Origin: Alistipes communis
GTDB lineage: Bacteria > Bacteroidota > Bacteroidia > Bacteroidales > Rikenellaceae
DNA length: 64,000 bases
Assembly (NCBI RefSeq): GCF_006542665.1
Contig: NZ_AP019735.1
Location: 3,237,348-3,301,347 of the forward strand
Direction of reading: 5' to 3'
Shown here piece by piece: positions 1-8,771 of the stretch (position 1 is its first letter; each line of letters begins with the position of its first letter). A model generated the notes under the pieces. It saw nothing but the letters and a program-made list of their open reading frames with translations, made no database searches and had not been told where the DNA came from. The translations under genes and the position numbers were made by a program.

Positions 1-10
1 AGCTAAACCC

Positions 11-724
11 ATGAAAAAGTTCAAATTATTTCTCCTCGCGGCGGTCGCGGTGCTGCCCGTGCTCCAGTCCTGCAACGACTCCGACGTAGAGGGCGCCGAC
101 AGCATGGCGCTCGTGACCATCCTCAATCCGGGCGGATTGAGCGGGACGTTCTATTTCAAGGCGGACAACGGACAGACGCTCTATCCTTCGCAATTCGCCG
201 TACCTACCGGCGGCTACAATCCCGAAGACGGACAGCGCGCCTTCATCTATTACTCGCTGCTCGAAGAGAAGAGCCAACAGTACGACTACAACATCAAGCT
301 CTACGGCATCAGCGAAATTCTCACCAAGGACGTCGAAGAGATGAATGACTCCAACGAAGCCGAGTTCGGCGACGAGCCGATCGAATTGGTGAAACTCAGC
401 GGCGAGGACAGATTCGACTGCCTGATCAGCGCCGGATACTTCACCTGCTCCTTCCAGATCAAAGTCACCGGAAGCGAGAAACACAAGATCAGCTTGGTTC
501 GAAGCGCTTCGGCGGACGATACCGAAGACCCCGACTACACGCTGCTCGAACTGCGCCACAAACCCGACGACATGGGATCGGACACTCCCGTAGCGAGATC
601 CAGCATGGCTTCGTTCAAACTCAACTCCTACGATCCGGCCGTCACTCAGAAGAAAGGTCTCAAAATCCGCTATAAGGATTTCGACGGGAATCTGCGTACG
701 GCGCTGATCGATTACACGGAATAG
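11..724 (+). CDS. NigD-like outer-surface lipoprotein
   Basis: The 237-residue product starts with a charged n-region, a hydrophobic stretch and a lipobox ending LQSC, so Cys21 should be lipidated. The mature part begins with a short acidic linker and an ALVTILNP-type beta-rich segment, followed by a YNIKLYGISEILTKD stretch that matches my knowledge of NigD-like proteins, a Bacteroidota family with an N-terminal OB-like and a C-terminal beta-sandwich domain. Molecular function is unknown; NigD was named from a bacteriocin locus, but no bacteriocin gene is seen here. A strong terminator follows 40 bases downstream. The gene is complete but its upstream promoter lies outside the window. Confidence 0.8.
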   Translation: MKKFKLFLLAAVAVLPVLQSCNDSDVEGADSMALVTILNPGGLSGTFYFKADNGQTLYPSQFAVPTGGYNPEDGQRAFIYYSLLEEKSQQYDYNIKLYGISEILTKDVEEMNDSNEAEFGDEPIELVKLSGEDRFDCLISAGYFTCSFQIKVTGSEKHKISLVRSASADDTEDPDYTLLELRHKPDDMGSDTPVARSSMASFKLNSYDPAVTQKKGLKIRYKDFDGNLRTALIDYTE

Positions 725-762
725 ACACATCCCATCTCAATTAATAAATGATTCAACCGGAA

Positions 763-798
763 GGTCTGTCCGCTGCGGCGGACAGGCCTTTTTTCTTT
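763..798 (+). terminator. Rho-independent terminator after the NigD-like gene
   Basis: An 11-bp stem (GGTCTGTCCGC against GCGGACAGGCC, one G-T pair) with a 4-base loop is followed by a run of T residues at 789-798. Confidence 0.85.
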
Positions 799-881
799 TG
801 CGGGAAAAGTCCGCCGCATCGCCGCAAGGCGATGACGGCGTTTTTTGAAGCGGCGAATGCGGAGATTTTCCGAAAAATAAG

Positions 882-889
882 TATATTTG
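882..889 (+). promoter_or_regulatory. Candidate -7 box TATATTTG for ruvB
   Basis: The 332-base gap before ruvB holds the upstream terminator and this exact match to the Bacteroidota -7 consensus TAnnTTTG. The -33 region is weak (TTTT at 866-869, too close), and the leader to ruvB would be about 170 bases. The rest of the gap shows no convincing gene. Confidence 0.45.
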
Positions 890-1062
890 TAACACGATTG
901 CATGTTTCGGGTACCGGCAGCCGCAACCTGTTACAGTCAGGCCGCAGGCGGGGAAAGAAGGATCCGTAAATGCAGCCGCCGCTGCGAATGGCGGCGACCG
1001 GAAAATGAAAAACCGTACCGGAACTACCGGCATACCGGAACATACGATTACCCTTTGTAACC

Positions 1063-2067
1063 ATGTCTACGATCCGAAACATAGAGAGCGATCTCGAATT
1101 CGAAAATAAAATCCGCCCGCAGGAGTTGCAGAATTTCGCCGGACAGGAGAAGATCGTCGAAAACCTGCGCATCTTCATCCAGGCGGCCCTCATGCGCGGC
1201 GATTCGCTCGACCACGTATTGCTGCACGGCCCTCCCGGACTGGGCAAGACCACACTGGCGAACATCATCGCCAACGAGATGCACTCCCAGCTCAAAGTCA
1301 CCTCCGGCCCCGTTCTGGACAAGCCGGGCGATCTGGCGGGCCTGCTGACGAACCTCAATCCGGGCGACGTGCTCTTCATCGACGAAATCCACCGCCTGAG
1401 CCCCATTGTCGAGGAGTATCTCTATTCGGCCATGGAGGACTACAAGATCGACATCGTGCTCGACAAGGGTCCTTCCGCCCGTTCGATCCAGATCGAACTG
1501 GCGCCCTTCACGCTCATCGGCGCCACGACGCGCAGCGGCCTGCTGACCTCGCCGCTTCGCGCGCGTTTCGGCATCCAGTGCCATTTGGAGTACTACGACA
1601 CCGCGGTGCTGTCGGGAATCGTGAAACGTTCGGCACGCATTCTCGACGTTTCGATCGACGACGACGCGGCGATCGAAATCGCCCGCCGTTCGCGCGGCAC
1701 CCCCCGTATCGTCAACGCCCTGCTGCGCCGCGTGCGCGATTTCGCCATGGTCAAGGGCGAGGGGCACATCGACTTGGCGATCACGCGCATGGCACTCACA
1801 GCACTCAACATCGATGCGCGCGGGTTGGACCAGATGGACAACCGCATCCTCCAAACGATCATCGGCAAGTTCAACGGCGGCCCTGTCGGGCTGAATACGA
1901 TCGCCACCGCCGTGGGCGAAGATGCCGGAACGATCGAGGAGGTCTACGAACCGTTCCTCATCATGGAGGGGTTCCTCAAACGCACCCCCCGCGGCCGCGA
2001 AGCCACCGAAACGGCGTTCCGGCACCTGGGACTCACGCCGCCGACGCTCGGCGACACGCTCTTCTGA
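1063..2067 (+). CDS. ruvB: Holliday junction branch migration ATPase RuvB
   Basis: The 334-residue AAA+ motor protein matches RuvB in length and layout. It has a Walker A GPPGLGKTT at residues 56-64, Walker B LFIDEIHR around 104-111, the RuvB-specific GATTRSGLLTSPLRARFG region, and a C-terminal winged-helix segment ending RTPRGREATETAFRHLG. RuvB hexamers pump DNA through RuvA-bound Holliday junctions during recombinational repair. No ruvA or ruvC lies beside it, which is usual in this phylum. The ATG at 1063 gives the conserved N-terminus; the next gene starts 57 bases downstream and may share the transcript. Confidence 0.97.
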   Translation: MSTIRNIESDLEFENKIRPQELQNFAGQEKIVENLRIFIQAALMRGDSLDHVLLHGPPGLGKTTLANIIANEMHSQLKVTSGPVLDKPGDLAGLLTNLNPGDVLFIDEIHRLSPIVEEYLYSAMEDYKIDIVLDKGPSARSIQIELAPFTLIGATTRSGLLTSPLRARFGIQCHLEYYDTAVLSGIVKRSARILDVSIDDDAAIEIARRSRGTPRIVNALLRRVRDFAMVKGEGHIDLAITRMALTALNIDARGLDQMDNRILQTIIGKFNGGPVGLNTIATAVGEDAGTIEEVYEPFLIMEGFLKRTPRGREATETAFRHLGLTPPTLGDTLF

Positions 2068-2124
2068 CGGGATTTCCCGACCGGAGTGCGGCATAAACTG
2101 GACCAAACCAACACTGAAACAGAT

Positions 2125-3158
2125 ATGTTACACCCCTCTCTTCCGTCTCGGACCGGCTTTCGTTCCACGATCGCCGGTCTGGCGTAGCGTGTATCCTCTG
2201 CGGCTGCTCTTCCAGAATCTACACCTCTCTTACCGAGGCGGGCGCCCCGCTTCCCGCCGACAGCGTCAGGCTCTTTACGGAAGATCTCCCGCGGCCCGCT
2301 TCGTCGCGCAAAATCGGAGAACTGACGATATCGAGTTCCTCGGAAAATGCCGACGAACGCAATCGGGAAGCAGTCGATCTGGCCGTCCGCGCGACCGCCG
2401 GCATCGGCGGCGACGCCCTCTCGGTCACGGAACAGAACGAAACCGCGACCTCCAACGGCACGACCTATACCCTGAGCGCCGACCTGCTCCGCATCGACGG
2501 CAGGGACACCTCCGCGACGATGCGGTTCGATCCGCCGCTGCGGCTCCGTTCGAAACATCCTGCCAAGGTTATCCGACGGATGAACGACCGACAGCGGAAC
2601 CGCCTTCCCCGCCACCTGTTCTACGGCAGTGCCGGAGCGGGGTTCGTCGTCAGCGATCTCTACACGATCGACGGAGCGCCCTATGACGGGAGCACCGCCG
2701 GCATCGCCTACAACGCAGGCTACGACTATTGTTTCGCCCGCGGTTTCACGCTCGGACTCCGCTACGCCTGCTTTCGCATGAAAGCCGAACTCTCCATTCC
2801 CCACCCGATAGCGCCAATATCGAGCGTCCTACGGTGCAACATCGGCACCCACTACGCGGCACCCGAAGCGGGATATTCGTTTCGCGTCGGAAACAAGTTC
2901 ATGTTCTCGGCACTCGCCGGCATCGGCTACGTCAACTACTTCGAGCGGATGGAAGGCACACGGTTCTCGCTCGACGGATTCGGTACGCACGGCATCGTGC
3001 GTGCGACGCTCCTCCTTTCGAAACGTCTCGACATCGGCGCCGAAGTCGGCGGTTACAGCTCCTACTTCACCTCTTCCGCGCTTGAAACGGCGGATTTCGA
3101 CGGACACGCCGGAATAAAATATGTCAGTATCGCAATGGGTCTTCATCTCCATTTTTAA
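2125..3158 (+). pseudogene. Frameshifted lipoprotein with C-terminal beta-barrel-like domain
   Basis: The ATG at 2125 opens a signal peptide (basic start, then STIAGLA) that runs into TAG at 2185. From about 2184 the +2 frame (codons at positions divisible by 3) is open without a stop to 3158 and continues the signal peptide as ACILCGC, a good lipobox, then SSRIYTS. Restoring one base between 2182 and 2185 (GCG-GTA-GCG) would join the two pieces into a protein of about 344 residues. The N-terminal third (KIGELTISSSSENADERNREA) looks like a soluble domain; the last 170 residues alternate hydrophobic and polar residues and end in F, as outer-membrane beta-barrels do. No ATG, GTG or TTG start exists in the open frame before 2520, so the lesion probably silences the gene unless it is a sequencing error or slippage site. 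Confidence 0.7.
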
Positions 3159-3258
3159 AAAACATCGTTTTATTTTTAATAAATCTATTTTAAAAACTAA
3201 TATTTTTTATTAACTTGCGGGCGTGATAATTGTTTGACATACCGGTAAAATTTAGCTT
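3159..3258. other. AT-rich intergenic stretch before the malic enzyme
   Basis: This 100-base segment is far more AT-rich than its surroundings. It holds a possible -33-like TTGTTTG at 3230-3236 and a TAAAATTTA at 3245-3253, a loose fit to the -7 consensus, just upstream of the ATG at 3259. Confidence 0.35.
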
Positions 3259-4497
3259 ATGGACACGAACGAATTGATGAAGGAAGCGCTCGCCTATCAC
3301 GCCGAAGGAGGCCCCGGCAAAATCGAAATCCGGCCGACGAAACCCGACGCCACCCAGTACGATCTCTCGCTGGCCTACTCGCCCGGCGTGGCGGCGCCGT
3401 GTCTGGCCATCGCCGACGATCCGGCCAAGGCGTACGACTATACGATCAAGGGCAATCTGGTGGCGGTCATTACCAACGGAACCGCCGTACTGGGACTGGG
3501 CGACATCGGCCCGCTGGCCGCCAAACCGGTCATGGAGGGCAAATGCATGCTTTTCAAGCACTTCTCCGGAATCAACGCCTTCGACATCGAGATCGATACG
3601 ACCGATCCGGAGGAGTTCATCGCCGCCGTCAAGCGAATCGCCCCCACCTTCGGCGGGATCAATCTCGAAGACATAAAAGCTCCCGAATGTTTCGAGATCG
3701 AACGGCGGCTCGTCGAGGAGCTGGACATTCCGGTCATGCACGACGACCAGCACGGAACGGCGATCATCGCCTCGGCAGCGCTCATCAACGCGATGTACCT
3801 GAGCGGGAAACGCATCGACGAGGCGCAGATCGTCGTCAACGGCGCCGGTGCGGCCGCCATCGCCTGTGCAAGGATGTTCCTCGCGCTCGGCGCGCGCCGC
3901 GACCAGATCACGATGTGCGACAGCCGGGGCGTAGTCACGACCCGCCGCACCGACCTCAACCCCGTCAAGCGCGAATTCGCGACCAGCCGGCCGGTCACGA
4001 CGCTGCGCGAAGCGCTCGTCGGCGCAGACGTCTTCCTGGGCGTTTCGACGGCCGGCGTGCTCGACGCCGACATGGTGCGGTCGATGGCCGGCAACCCGCT
4101 GGTCATGGCGCTGGCGAATCCCGATCCCGAAATCTCCTACGACGAGGCCAAGGCGGCACGCCCCGACGTGATCGTCGCAACGGGCCGTACAGACTACCCC
4201 AATCAGGTGAACAACGTGCTGGGATTCCCCTACATCTTCCGCGGCGCACTCGACGTCCGCGCCCGCAAGATCAACGAAACGATGAAACTCGCCGCTGCGC
4301 ACGCACTCGCGGAGCTGGCACGCGAGGAGGTTCCTGCGGAGCTGGCTGCCGCCTTCGGCGTCGACCGGCTCGAATTCGGCCCCGACTACCTGATCCCGAA
4401 ACTGACGGACCCGCGCCTGCTCGGCCGCGTCGCCCCCGCCGTAGCCCGCGCGGCCGTCGAATCAGGCGTGGCGCAGCGCCGTCCCGACATCGAATAA
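3259..4497 (+). CDS. NAD(P)-dependent malic enzyme, short form
   Basis: The product oxidatively decarboxylates malate to pyruvate. It carries the malic-enzyme signature YSPGVAAPC near the N-terminus, the metal and substrate motif around GGINLEDIKAPECFEIE, the DDQHGTAI motif and a Rossmann region VVNGAGAAAIA. At 412 residues it contains only the malic enzyme domains. The common MaeB form in Bacteroides is about 760 residues with a C-terminal phosphotransacetylase-like regulatory domain, which is absent here; the reading frame ends cleanly and a terminator follows within 5 bases. Cofactor preference cannot be read with certainty. Confidence 0.92.
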   Translation: MDTNELMKEALAYHAEGGPGKIEIRPTKPDATQYDLSLAYSPGVAAPCLAIADDPAKAYDYTIKGNLVAVITNGTAVLGLGDIGPLAAKPVMEGKCMLFKHFSGINAFDIEIDTTDPEEFIAAVKRIAPTFGGINLEDIKAPECFEIERRLVEELDIPVMHDDQHGTAIIASAALINAMYLSGKRIDEAQIVVNGAGAAAIACARMFLALGARRDQITMCDSRGVVTTRRTDLNPVKREFATSRPVTTLREALVGADVFLGVSTAGVLDADMVRSMAGNPLVMALANPDPEISYDEAKAARPDVIVATGRTDYPNQVNNVLGFPYIFRGALDVRARKINETMKLAAAHALAELAREEVPAELAAAFGVDRLEFGPDYLIPKLTDPRLLGRVAPAVARAAVESGVAQRRPDIE

Positions 4498-4501
4498 ACG
4501 C

Positions 4502-4549
4502 AAAGACGGGAAGTCTTCCTTCCGGAGAACTTCCCGTCTTTGTTTTCTT
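4502..4549. terminator. Bidirectional terminator between malic enzyme and beta-lactamase
   Basis: A perfect 13-bp stem (AAAGACGGGAAGT at 4502-4514, its complement at 4529-4541) separates two convergent genes. It is followed by T-rich sequence on the + side and, read on the other strand, by the complement of the A run. Confidence 0.85.
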
Positions 4550-4554
4550 AATTC

Positions 4555-5439
4555 CTACTCGGCCGACAACCGCTGCCAGACCAGCCGTGAAATCTCGGCG
4601 ATCAGCGCCGCGGTCTCCCCGTCCGAAAGCGCCGTTTCGGCGACGTAGACGCAGATCGCATACCCGCTGCCGTCGGGCAACTCGACATACCCCAGATCGT
4701 TGTCGGCGATCTTCACTCCCCGCGCATCCCGATCCGACGAACCGGTCTTGTGCCCGATCGTCGTCCCGTCGGGAAGTCCTGCCCGCAGTTTATTCATCCC
4801 CGTGGTCGTCGTGCACAACGTCTGCCAGAGAAAATCGCGGTATTCGGATGCGAACAGACTGTCGTGCCGAAACCGATCCAACAGCAGCGCCATCGCCTCC
4901 GGCGTCGCACGGTTGCGGCGCTGGGCATCCGGCGCCCCGCTCATCTCCCGCTCCGTCATCCGGAAATCGAGTCCTTCGGCGGGCAGCCCCTCCACGTAAC
5001 GCTGCAATGCCCCGATGCCGCCGATCTCGCGGATCAGACGGTCGCAGGCGCAGTTGTCGCTTTCGGCCACCGTGTAACGCAGCAGTTCCCCGAACGAGAA
5101 ACGTCCGCCCGCCGGATGCGCCTCGCGCAACGGCGACCACGTATCGGGCCACAGATCGTCGCCCGTCACTTCCAACTGCGCCGAAAGCGGCAGCCCCAGC
5201 GAGTCCAACCGCGCCGCTGCGGCCAGCGCCAGCGGAAATTTGAAGGTGCTCATCGCCGGCATCGGACGGTCGCCGCCGACCGAGGCGATCACCCTGCCCT
5301 CGCGCACGACGGCGATACCCACCTCGGCGTCGACACCGCGCACGGCCCGGCACAGATCGCGTTCCAACCCGTGCGGTGTAACGAACCACAGCGTCCCTGC
5401 CGCACCTGCTAAAAGCAAAAGAAGAAAAAATCGTTTCAT
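4555..5439 (-). CDS. Class A (subclass A2-like) serine beta-lactamase
   Basis: The 294-residue exported enzyme has every class A landmark: nucleophile motif STFK (Ser64, Lys67 in precursor numbering), SDN at 127-129, an omega-loop glutamate candidate in MTEREMSG (163-165), and KTG at 231-233. The motif SDNxxCD, with Asp where most class A enzymes have Asn, is a hallmark of subclass A2, the CfxA/CepA/PER group of Bacteroidota, which hydrolyses cephalosporins. A hydrophobic N-terminus serves as a signal peptide or anchor. It begins 15 bases after the aroB stop and is therefore probably co-transcribed. No mobile element flanks it, so it looks like a chromosomal resident gene. Substrate range is inferred only. 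Confidence 0.9.
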   Translation of the reverse strand: MKRFFLLLLLAGAAGTLWFVTPHGLERDLCRAVRGVDAEVGIAVVREGRVIASVGGDRPMPAMSTFKFPLALAAAARLDSLGLPLSAQLEVTGDDLWPDTWSPLREAHPAGGRFSFGELLRYTVAESDNCACDRLIREIGGIGALQRYVEGLPAEGLDFRMTEREMSGAPDAQRRNRATPEAMALLLDRFRHDSLFASEYRDFLWQTLCTTTTGMNKLRAGLPDGTTIGHKTGSSDRDARGVKIADNDLGYVELPDGSGYAICVYVAETALSDGETAALIAEISRLVWQRLSAE

Positions 5440-5454
5440 CGGACCACAATAGAA

Positions 5455-6480
5455 TCAAACCGACCGGACGAGCCGCGACAATTCGTCGAAGGTCATCGTC
5501 CGCACCTCGCAGGCACCGACTGCGGTCGGCAGCACCAGACGGATCGTATCGCCCTCGCTCTTTTTGTCCTTAGTCACGGCCGCGAGCAGCCGTTCGGCCG
5601 GCACCGGCGGTTCGGTCGCGAAGCCCAACGCCGCAAGCAGCCGCACGATGCGGTCGCACGCGGCCGGGGCCAGCAGCCCCAGCTTCACGGCCAGCCGTGC
5701 GGCGATCGCCATGCCGACGGCCACCGCCTCGCCGTGGATCATCTCGCGCGAGCATTTCTCGACGGCATGGCCGAACGTATGGCCCAGATTGAGTTTGCGC
5801 CGCTCGCCGTGTTCGCGTTCGTCGCGGCTCACGACCGCGGCTTTGAGCCGCACGGAGTGCACCACGACCTTATCCATGGTCTCCGGATCGGCGCACAGGC
5901 CGTCGAGTCCCGCCCGCTCGATCAGCCCGAAGAGCGGTTCGTCGCCGATGATCCCCGCCTTGACCGCCTCGGCCAGTCCTGCGCGAATCTCCCGCAGGGG
6001 AAGCGTCGCGAAGAGCGACGTGTCGCAGACGACGAATTGCGGCTGGGCGAAAACGCCCGCCATGTTCTTGTACCCGTCCAGATTGACGCCGTTCTTGCCG
6101 CCGACGCTCGCATCGACACACCCCAGCAGCGTCGTCGAGACGAACCCGAACGGAACGCCGCGCATGTAGACCGATGCCACGAAGCCCGTGACGTCGGTCA
6201 CGATGCCCCCTCCGACCCCCAGCAGGAAGGTCGTGCGGTCGGCGCCGCGGCGGATCAGCTCGCGGCAGACCTCCTCGACGGTCTGCAACGTCTTGTGCTC
6301 CTCGCCCGGCTCCATGCAGATCGGGTCGCAGTCCTCGAACAGTTCGGGACGGCAACGGGCGACATTGCGGTCCGTCAGCACGATCACCCGCCCCTGCGGC
6401 AGCAGGCGCGGCAGCTCCTCGACGGTGCGCCCCACCACGACGCGGCTGCGTCCGGCTACTTGCAACGAATAACTCATCAT
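5455..6480 (-). CDS. aroB: 3-dehydroquinate synthase AroB
   Basis: AroB catalyses the second step of the shikimate pathway, cyclising DAHP to 3-dehydroquinate with NAD and a divalent metal. The 341-residue sequence shows the NAD-binding GVGGGIVTDVTGF motif, STTLLGCVDASVGGKNGVN, AEAVKAG, and the metal-binding LNLGHTFGHAVE and MIHGEAVAVGM. Two Met codons open the frame; the second may be the true start. It is divergent from typA and upstream of the beta-lactamase gene on the same strand. Confidence 0.96.
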   Translation of the reverse strand: MMSYSLQVAGRSRVVVGRTVEELPRLLPQGRVIVLTDRNVARCRPELFEDCDPICMEPGEEHKTLQTVEEVCRELIRRGADRTTFLLGVGGGIVTDVTGFVASVYMRGVPFGFVSTTLLGCVDASVGGKNGVNLDGYKNMAGVFAQPQFVVCDTSLFATLPLREIRAGLAEAVKAGIIGDEPLFGLIERAGLDGLCADPETMDKVVVHSVRLKAAVVSRDEREHGERRKLNLGHTFGHAVEKCSREMIHGEAVAVGMAIAARLAVKLGLLAPAACDRIVRLLAALGFATEPPVPAERLLAAVTKDKKSEGDTIRLVLPTAVGACEVRTMTFDELSRLVRSV

Positions 6481-6510
6481 CGAACAGATTTACCTGAATG
6501 AATACCTGAG

Positions 6511-6518
6511 CAAATGTA
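6511..6518 (-). promoter_or_regulatory. Candidate -7 box TACATTTG for aroB-bla
   Basis: Read on the minus strand this is an exact TAnnTTTG match, 30 bases before the aroB start, in the divergent aroB/typA gap. Confidence 0.6.
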
Positions 6519-6540
6519 ACACATTTTCCTGAGATTTTAT

Positions 6541-6548
6541 TACCTTTG
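6541..6548 (+). promoter_or_regulatory. Candidate -7 box TACCTTTG for typA
   Basis: An exact TAnnTTTG match 25 bases before the typA ATG; together with the opposing box at 6511 it forms a compact divergent promoter region. Confidence 0.65.
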
Positions 6549-6573
6549 CCCCCGTAAATATCCCGAGTAACAT

Positions 6574-8376
6574 ATGCAAAAACTACGCAATATTGCGATT
6601 ATCGCCCATGTAGACCACGGAAAGACTACATTGGTCGATAAGATGATCCTTGCAGGAAATCTCCTGCGCGACAACGCCCAGCAGAACGGCGAACTGATTA
6701 TGGACAACAACGACCTGGAACGCGAGCGCGGCATCACGATCCTCTCGAAAAACGTTTCGGTCATCTATAAGGACTACAAAATCAATATCATCGACACGCC
6801 GGGACACGCCGACTTCGGCGGCGAAGTCGAGCGCGTGCTCAACATGTGCGACGGCGTGCTGCTGCTCGTCGACGCTTTCGAAGGCACCATGCCCCAGACC
6901 CGCTTCGTGTTGCAGAAGGCCCTCGCGCTGGGCAAGAAACCCATCGTGGTCATCAACAAAGTCGACAAACCCAACTGCCGCCCCGAAGTGGTCAACGAGC
7001 AGATTTTCGATCTGATGTTCACGCTCGACGCCACCGAGGAGCAGCTCGACTACAAGACGATCTACGGCTCGGCCAAACAGGGCTGGATGTCGCACGTATG
7101 GACAGAACGCACCGACTCGATCGCCCCGCTGCTCGATGCCATTATCGACGAGATTCCGGCACCCGCAACCGTCGAAGGGACGCCCCAGATGCTCATCACC
7201 TCGCTCGAATATTCGCCCTACGTGGGACGGATCGCCGTGGGCAAGGTGACGCGCGGCTCGCTCCGCACCGGCCAGAACGTCACGCTGGCCAAGCGCGACG
7301 GCGTGACGATGCAGAAGACCCGCATCCGCGATCTGATGATCTTCGAAGGGTTGGGCAAAAAGAAGGTCGAGGAGGTCGCCTGCGGCGAGATCTGCGCACT
7401 GGTAGGCATCGAAGGATTCGAGATCGGCGACACGATCTGCGACTACGAGAACCCCGAACCGCTGCCGCCCATCCAGATTGACGAACCCACGATGTCGATG
7501 CTCTTCACGATCAACAACTCGCCTTTCTTCGGCAAGGACGGCAAATACGTCACCTCGCGCCATATCAAGGAGCGGCTCGACCGCGAATTGGAAAAGAACC
7601 TCGCCCTGCGTGTCGAACCGGGACAGAACGCCGATTCGTTCGTCGTCTACGGCCGCGGCGTGCTGCACCTGTCGGTGCTGATCGAGACCATGCGCCGCGA
7701 AGGCTACGAGTTGCAGGTCGGCCAGCCGAAGGTGATCGTCAAGGAGATCGACGGGGTGAAATGCGAACCGATCGAAGAGATGAGCGTCGACTGCCCCGAC
7801 GAATCGGCCGGCACGGTGATCGAACTGGCGACCAAGCGCAAAGGCACGCTCACGAACATGGAATCGGCCAACGGCCGCACGCGGCTCGAATTTTCGATCC
7901 CCTCGCGCGGGATCATCGGCCTGCGGTCGAACATGCTCACCGCCACGGCCGGCGAAGCGATCATGACACACCGGCTCAAAGATTTCGAACCTTGGACGGG
8001 CGAGATCGAAATGCGCACCAACGGCTCGCTCATCGCATCGGAGACGGGTACAGCCTATGCCTACTCGATCGACAAGTTGCAGGATCGCGGCCGCTTCTTC
8101 ATCTCCCCCATGGATCAGGTCTACGAGGGAGAGGTCATCGGCGAGAGCACGCGCGCGGGAGACATCACGGTCAACGTCACCAAAGCCAAACAGCTGACCA
8201 ACATGCGCGCTTCGGGTTCGGACGACAAGGCGTCGATCGCCCCGCCCAAGATCTTCTCGCTGGAAGAAGCGCTCGAATACATCAAGGAGGACGAATACGT
8301 CGAAGTGACGCCCCATGCCATGCGTCTGCGCAAGATTCTGCTGCACGAGGTCGACCGCAAACGCGCGTCGAAATAA
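6574..8376 (+). CDS. typA: Translational GTPase TypA/BipA
   Basis: The 600-residue protein is a ribosome-binding GTPase of the EF-G family involved in 50S assembly and stress adaptation. G-motifs are intact: AHVDHGKTT (residues 11-19), DTPGHADF (G3), NKVDKP (G4) and a GSAKQGW G5 region. EF-G-like domains III and V and the BipA-specific C-terminal domain ending in LRKILL follow, as in full-length BipA. A small membrane protein gene begins 12 bases downstream and probably shares its transcript. Confidence 0.97.
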   Translation: MQKLRNIAIIAHVDHGKTTLVDKMILAGNLLRDNAQQNGELIMDNNDLERERGITILSKNVSVIYKDYKINIIDTPGHADFGGEVERVLNMCDGVLLLVDAFEGTMPQTRFVLQKALALGKKPIVVINKVDKPNCRPEVVNEQIFDLMFTLDATEEQLDYKTIYGSAKQGWMSHVWTERTDSIAPLLDAIIDEIPAPATVEGTPQMLITSLEYSPYVGRIAVGKVTRGSLRTGQNVTLAKRDGVTMQKTRIRDLMIFEGLGKKKVEEVACGEICALVGIEGFEIGDTICDYENPEPLPPIQIDEPTMSMLFTINNSPFFGKDGKYVTSRHIKERLDRELEKNLALRVEPGQNADSFVVYGRGVLHLSVLIETMRREGYELQVGQPKVIVKEIDGVKCEPIEEMSVDCPDESAGTVIELATKRKGTLTNMESANGRTRLEFSIPSRGIIGLRSNMLTATAGEAIMTHRLKDFEPWTGEIEMRTNGSLIASETGTAYAYSIDKLQDRGRFFISPMDQVYEGEVIGESTRAGDITVNVTKAKQLTNMRASGSDDKASIAPPKIFSLEEALEYIKEDEYVEVTPHAMRLRKILLHEVDRKRASK

Positions 8377-8388
8377 TCCGGAAGGGCG

Positions 8389-8703
8389 ATGGATCACGTC
8401 ACACTGTCGCTTGCCGTCGGCGCCGTCGCAGGCGCATTGGTCGCCATTCCGATGATCTTCCAGCGGTCGTCGGCACGGTCGTGCTTCTCGGCCTTCTTCG
8501 TCTACCTCTTCGCGGCAGTCCTCGTCTTCCACGGCCGTCTGCCCTACCTGCCGTGGTGGGCGCAGGGAATGGCCGTCGTCATGATGCTGACCGTTCCCCT
8601 GCTCTTCGCCTTTTCGGGCAAGGAGCGCAAGGCGATCCCCGTCGTGGTGTTCAATGCACTGCTCTTCGGTTTTCTGATCTCGGCGGCGGAGCGTTATCTC
8701 TGA
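8389..8703 (+). CDS. Small polytopic membrane protein of unknown function
   Basis: The 104-residue protein consists almost entirely of three to four hydrophobic segments (about residues 5-25, 33-48, 58-76 and 83-100) separated by short basic loops. I do not recognise a family. The 12-base spacing to typA and the strong terminator right behind it support a real, co-transcribed gene. Confidence 0.7.
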   Translation: MDHVTLSLAVGAVAGALVAIPMIFQRSSARSCFSAFFVYLFAAVLVFHGRLPYLPWWAQGMAVVMMLTVPLLFAFSGKERKAIPVVVFNALLFGFLISAAERYL

Positions 8704-8711
8704 AACGACCG

Positions 8712-8758
8712 AAATCGAACGGGCGGAACTTTTTCGGAAGGTTCCGCCCGTTCGATTT
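8712..8758. terminator. Strong bidirectional terminator after the typA operon
   Basis: A perfect 18-bp stem (8712-8729 against 8741-8758) with an 11-base loop ends in AAAT/ATTT on both sides and lies between convergent genes. Confidence 0.85.
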
Positions 8759-8771
8759 GCCGGACAGCCGC

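Noticed and set aside
748..969. A 73-residue frame after the NigD-like gene
   Set aside because: It spans the terminator at 763-798 and the candidate ruvB promoter and has no similarity to a known family.
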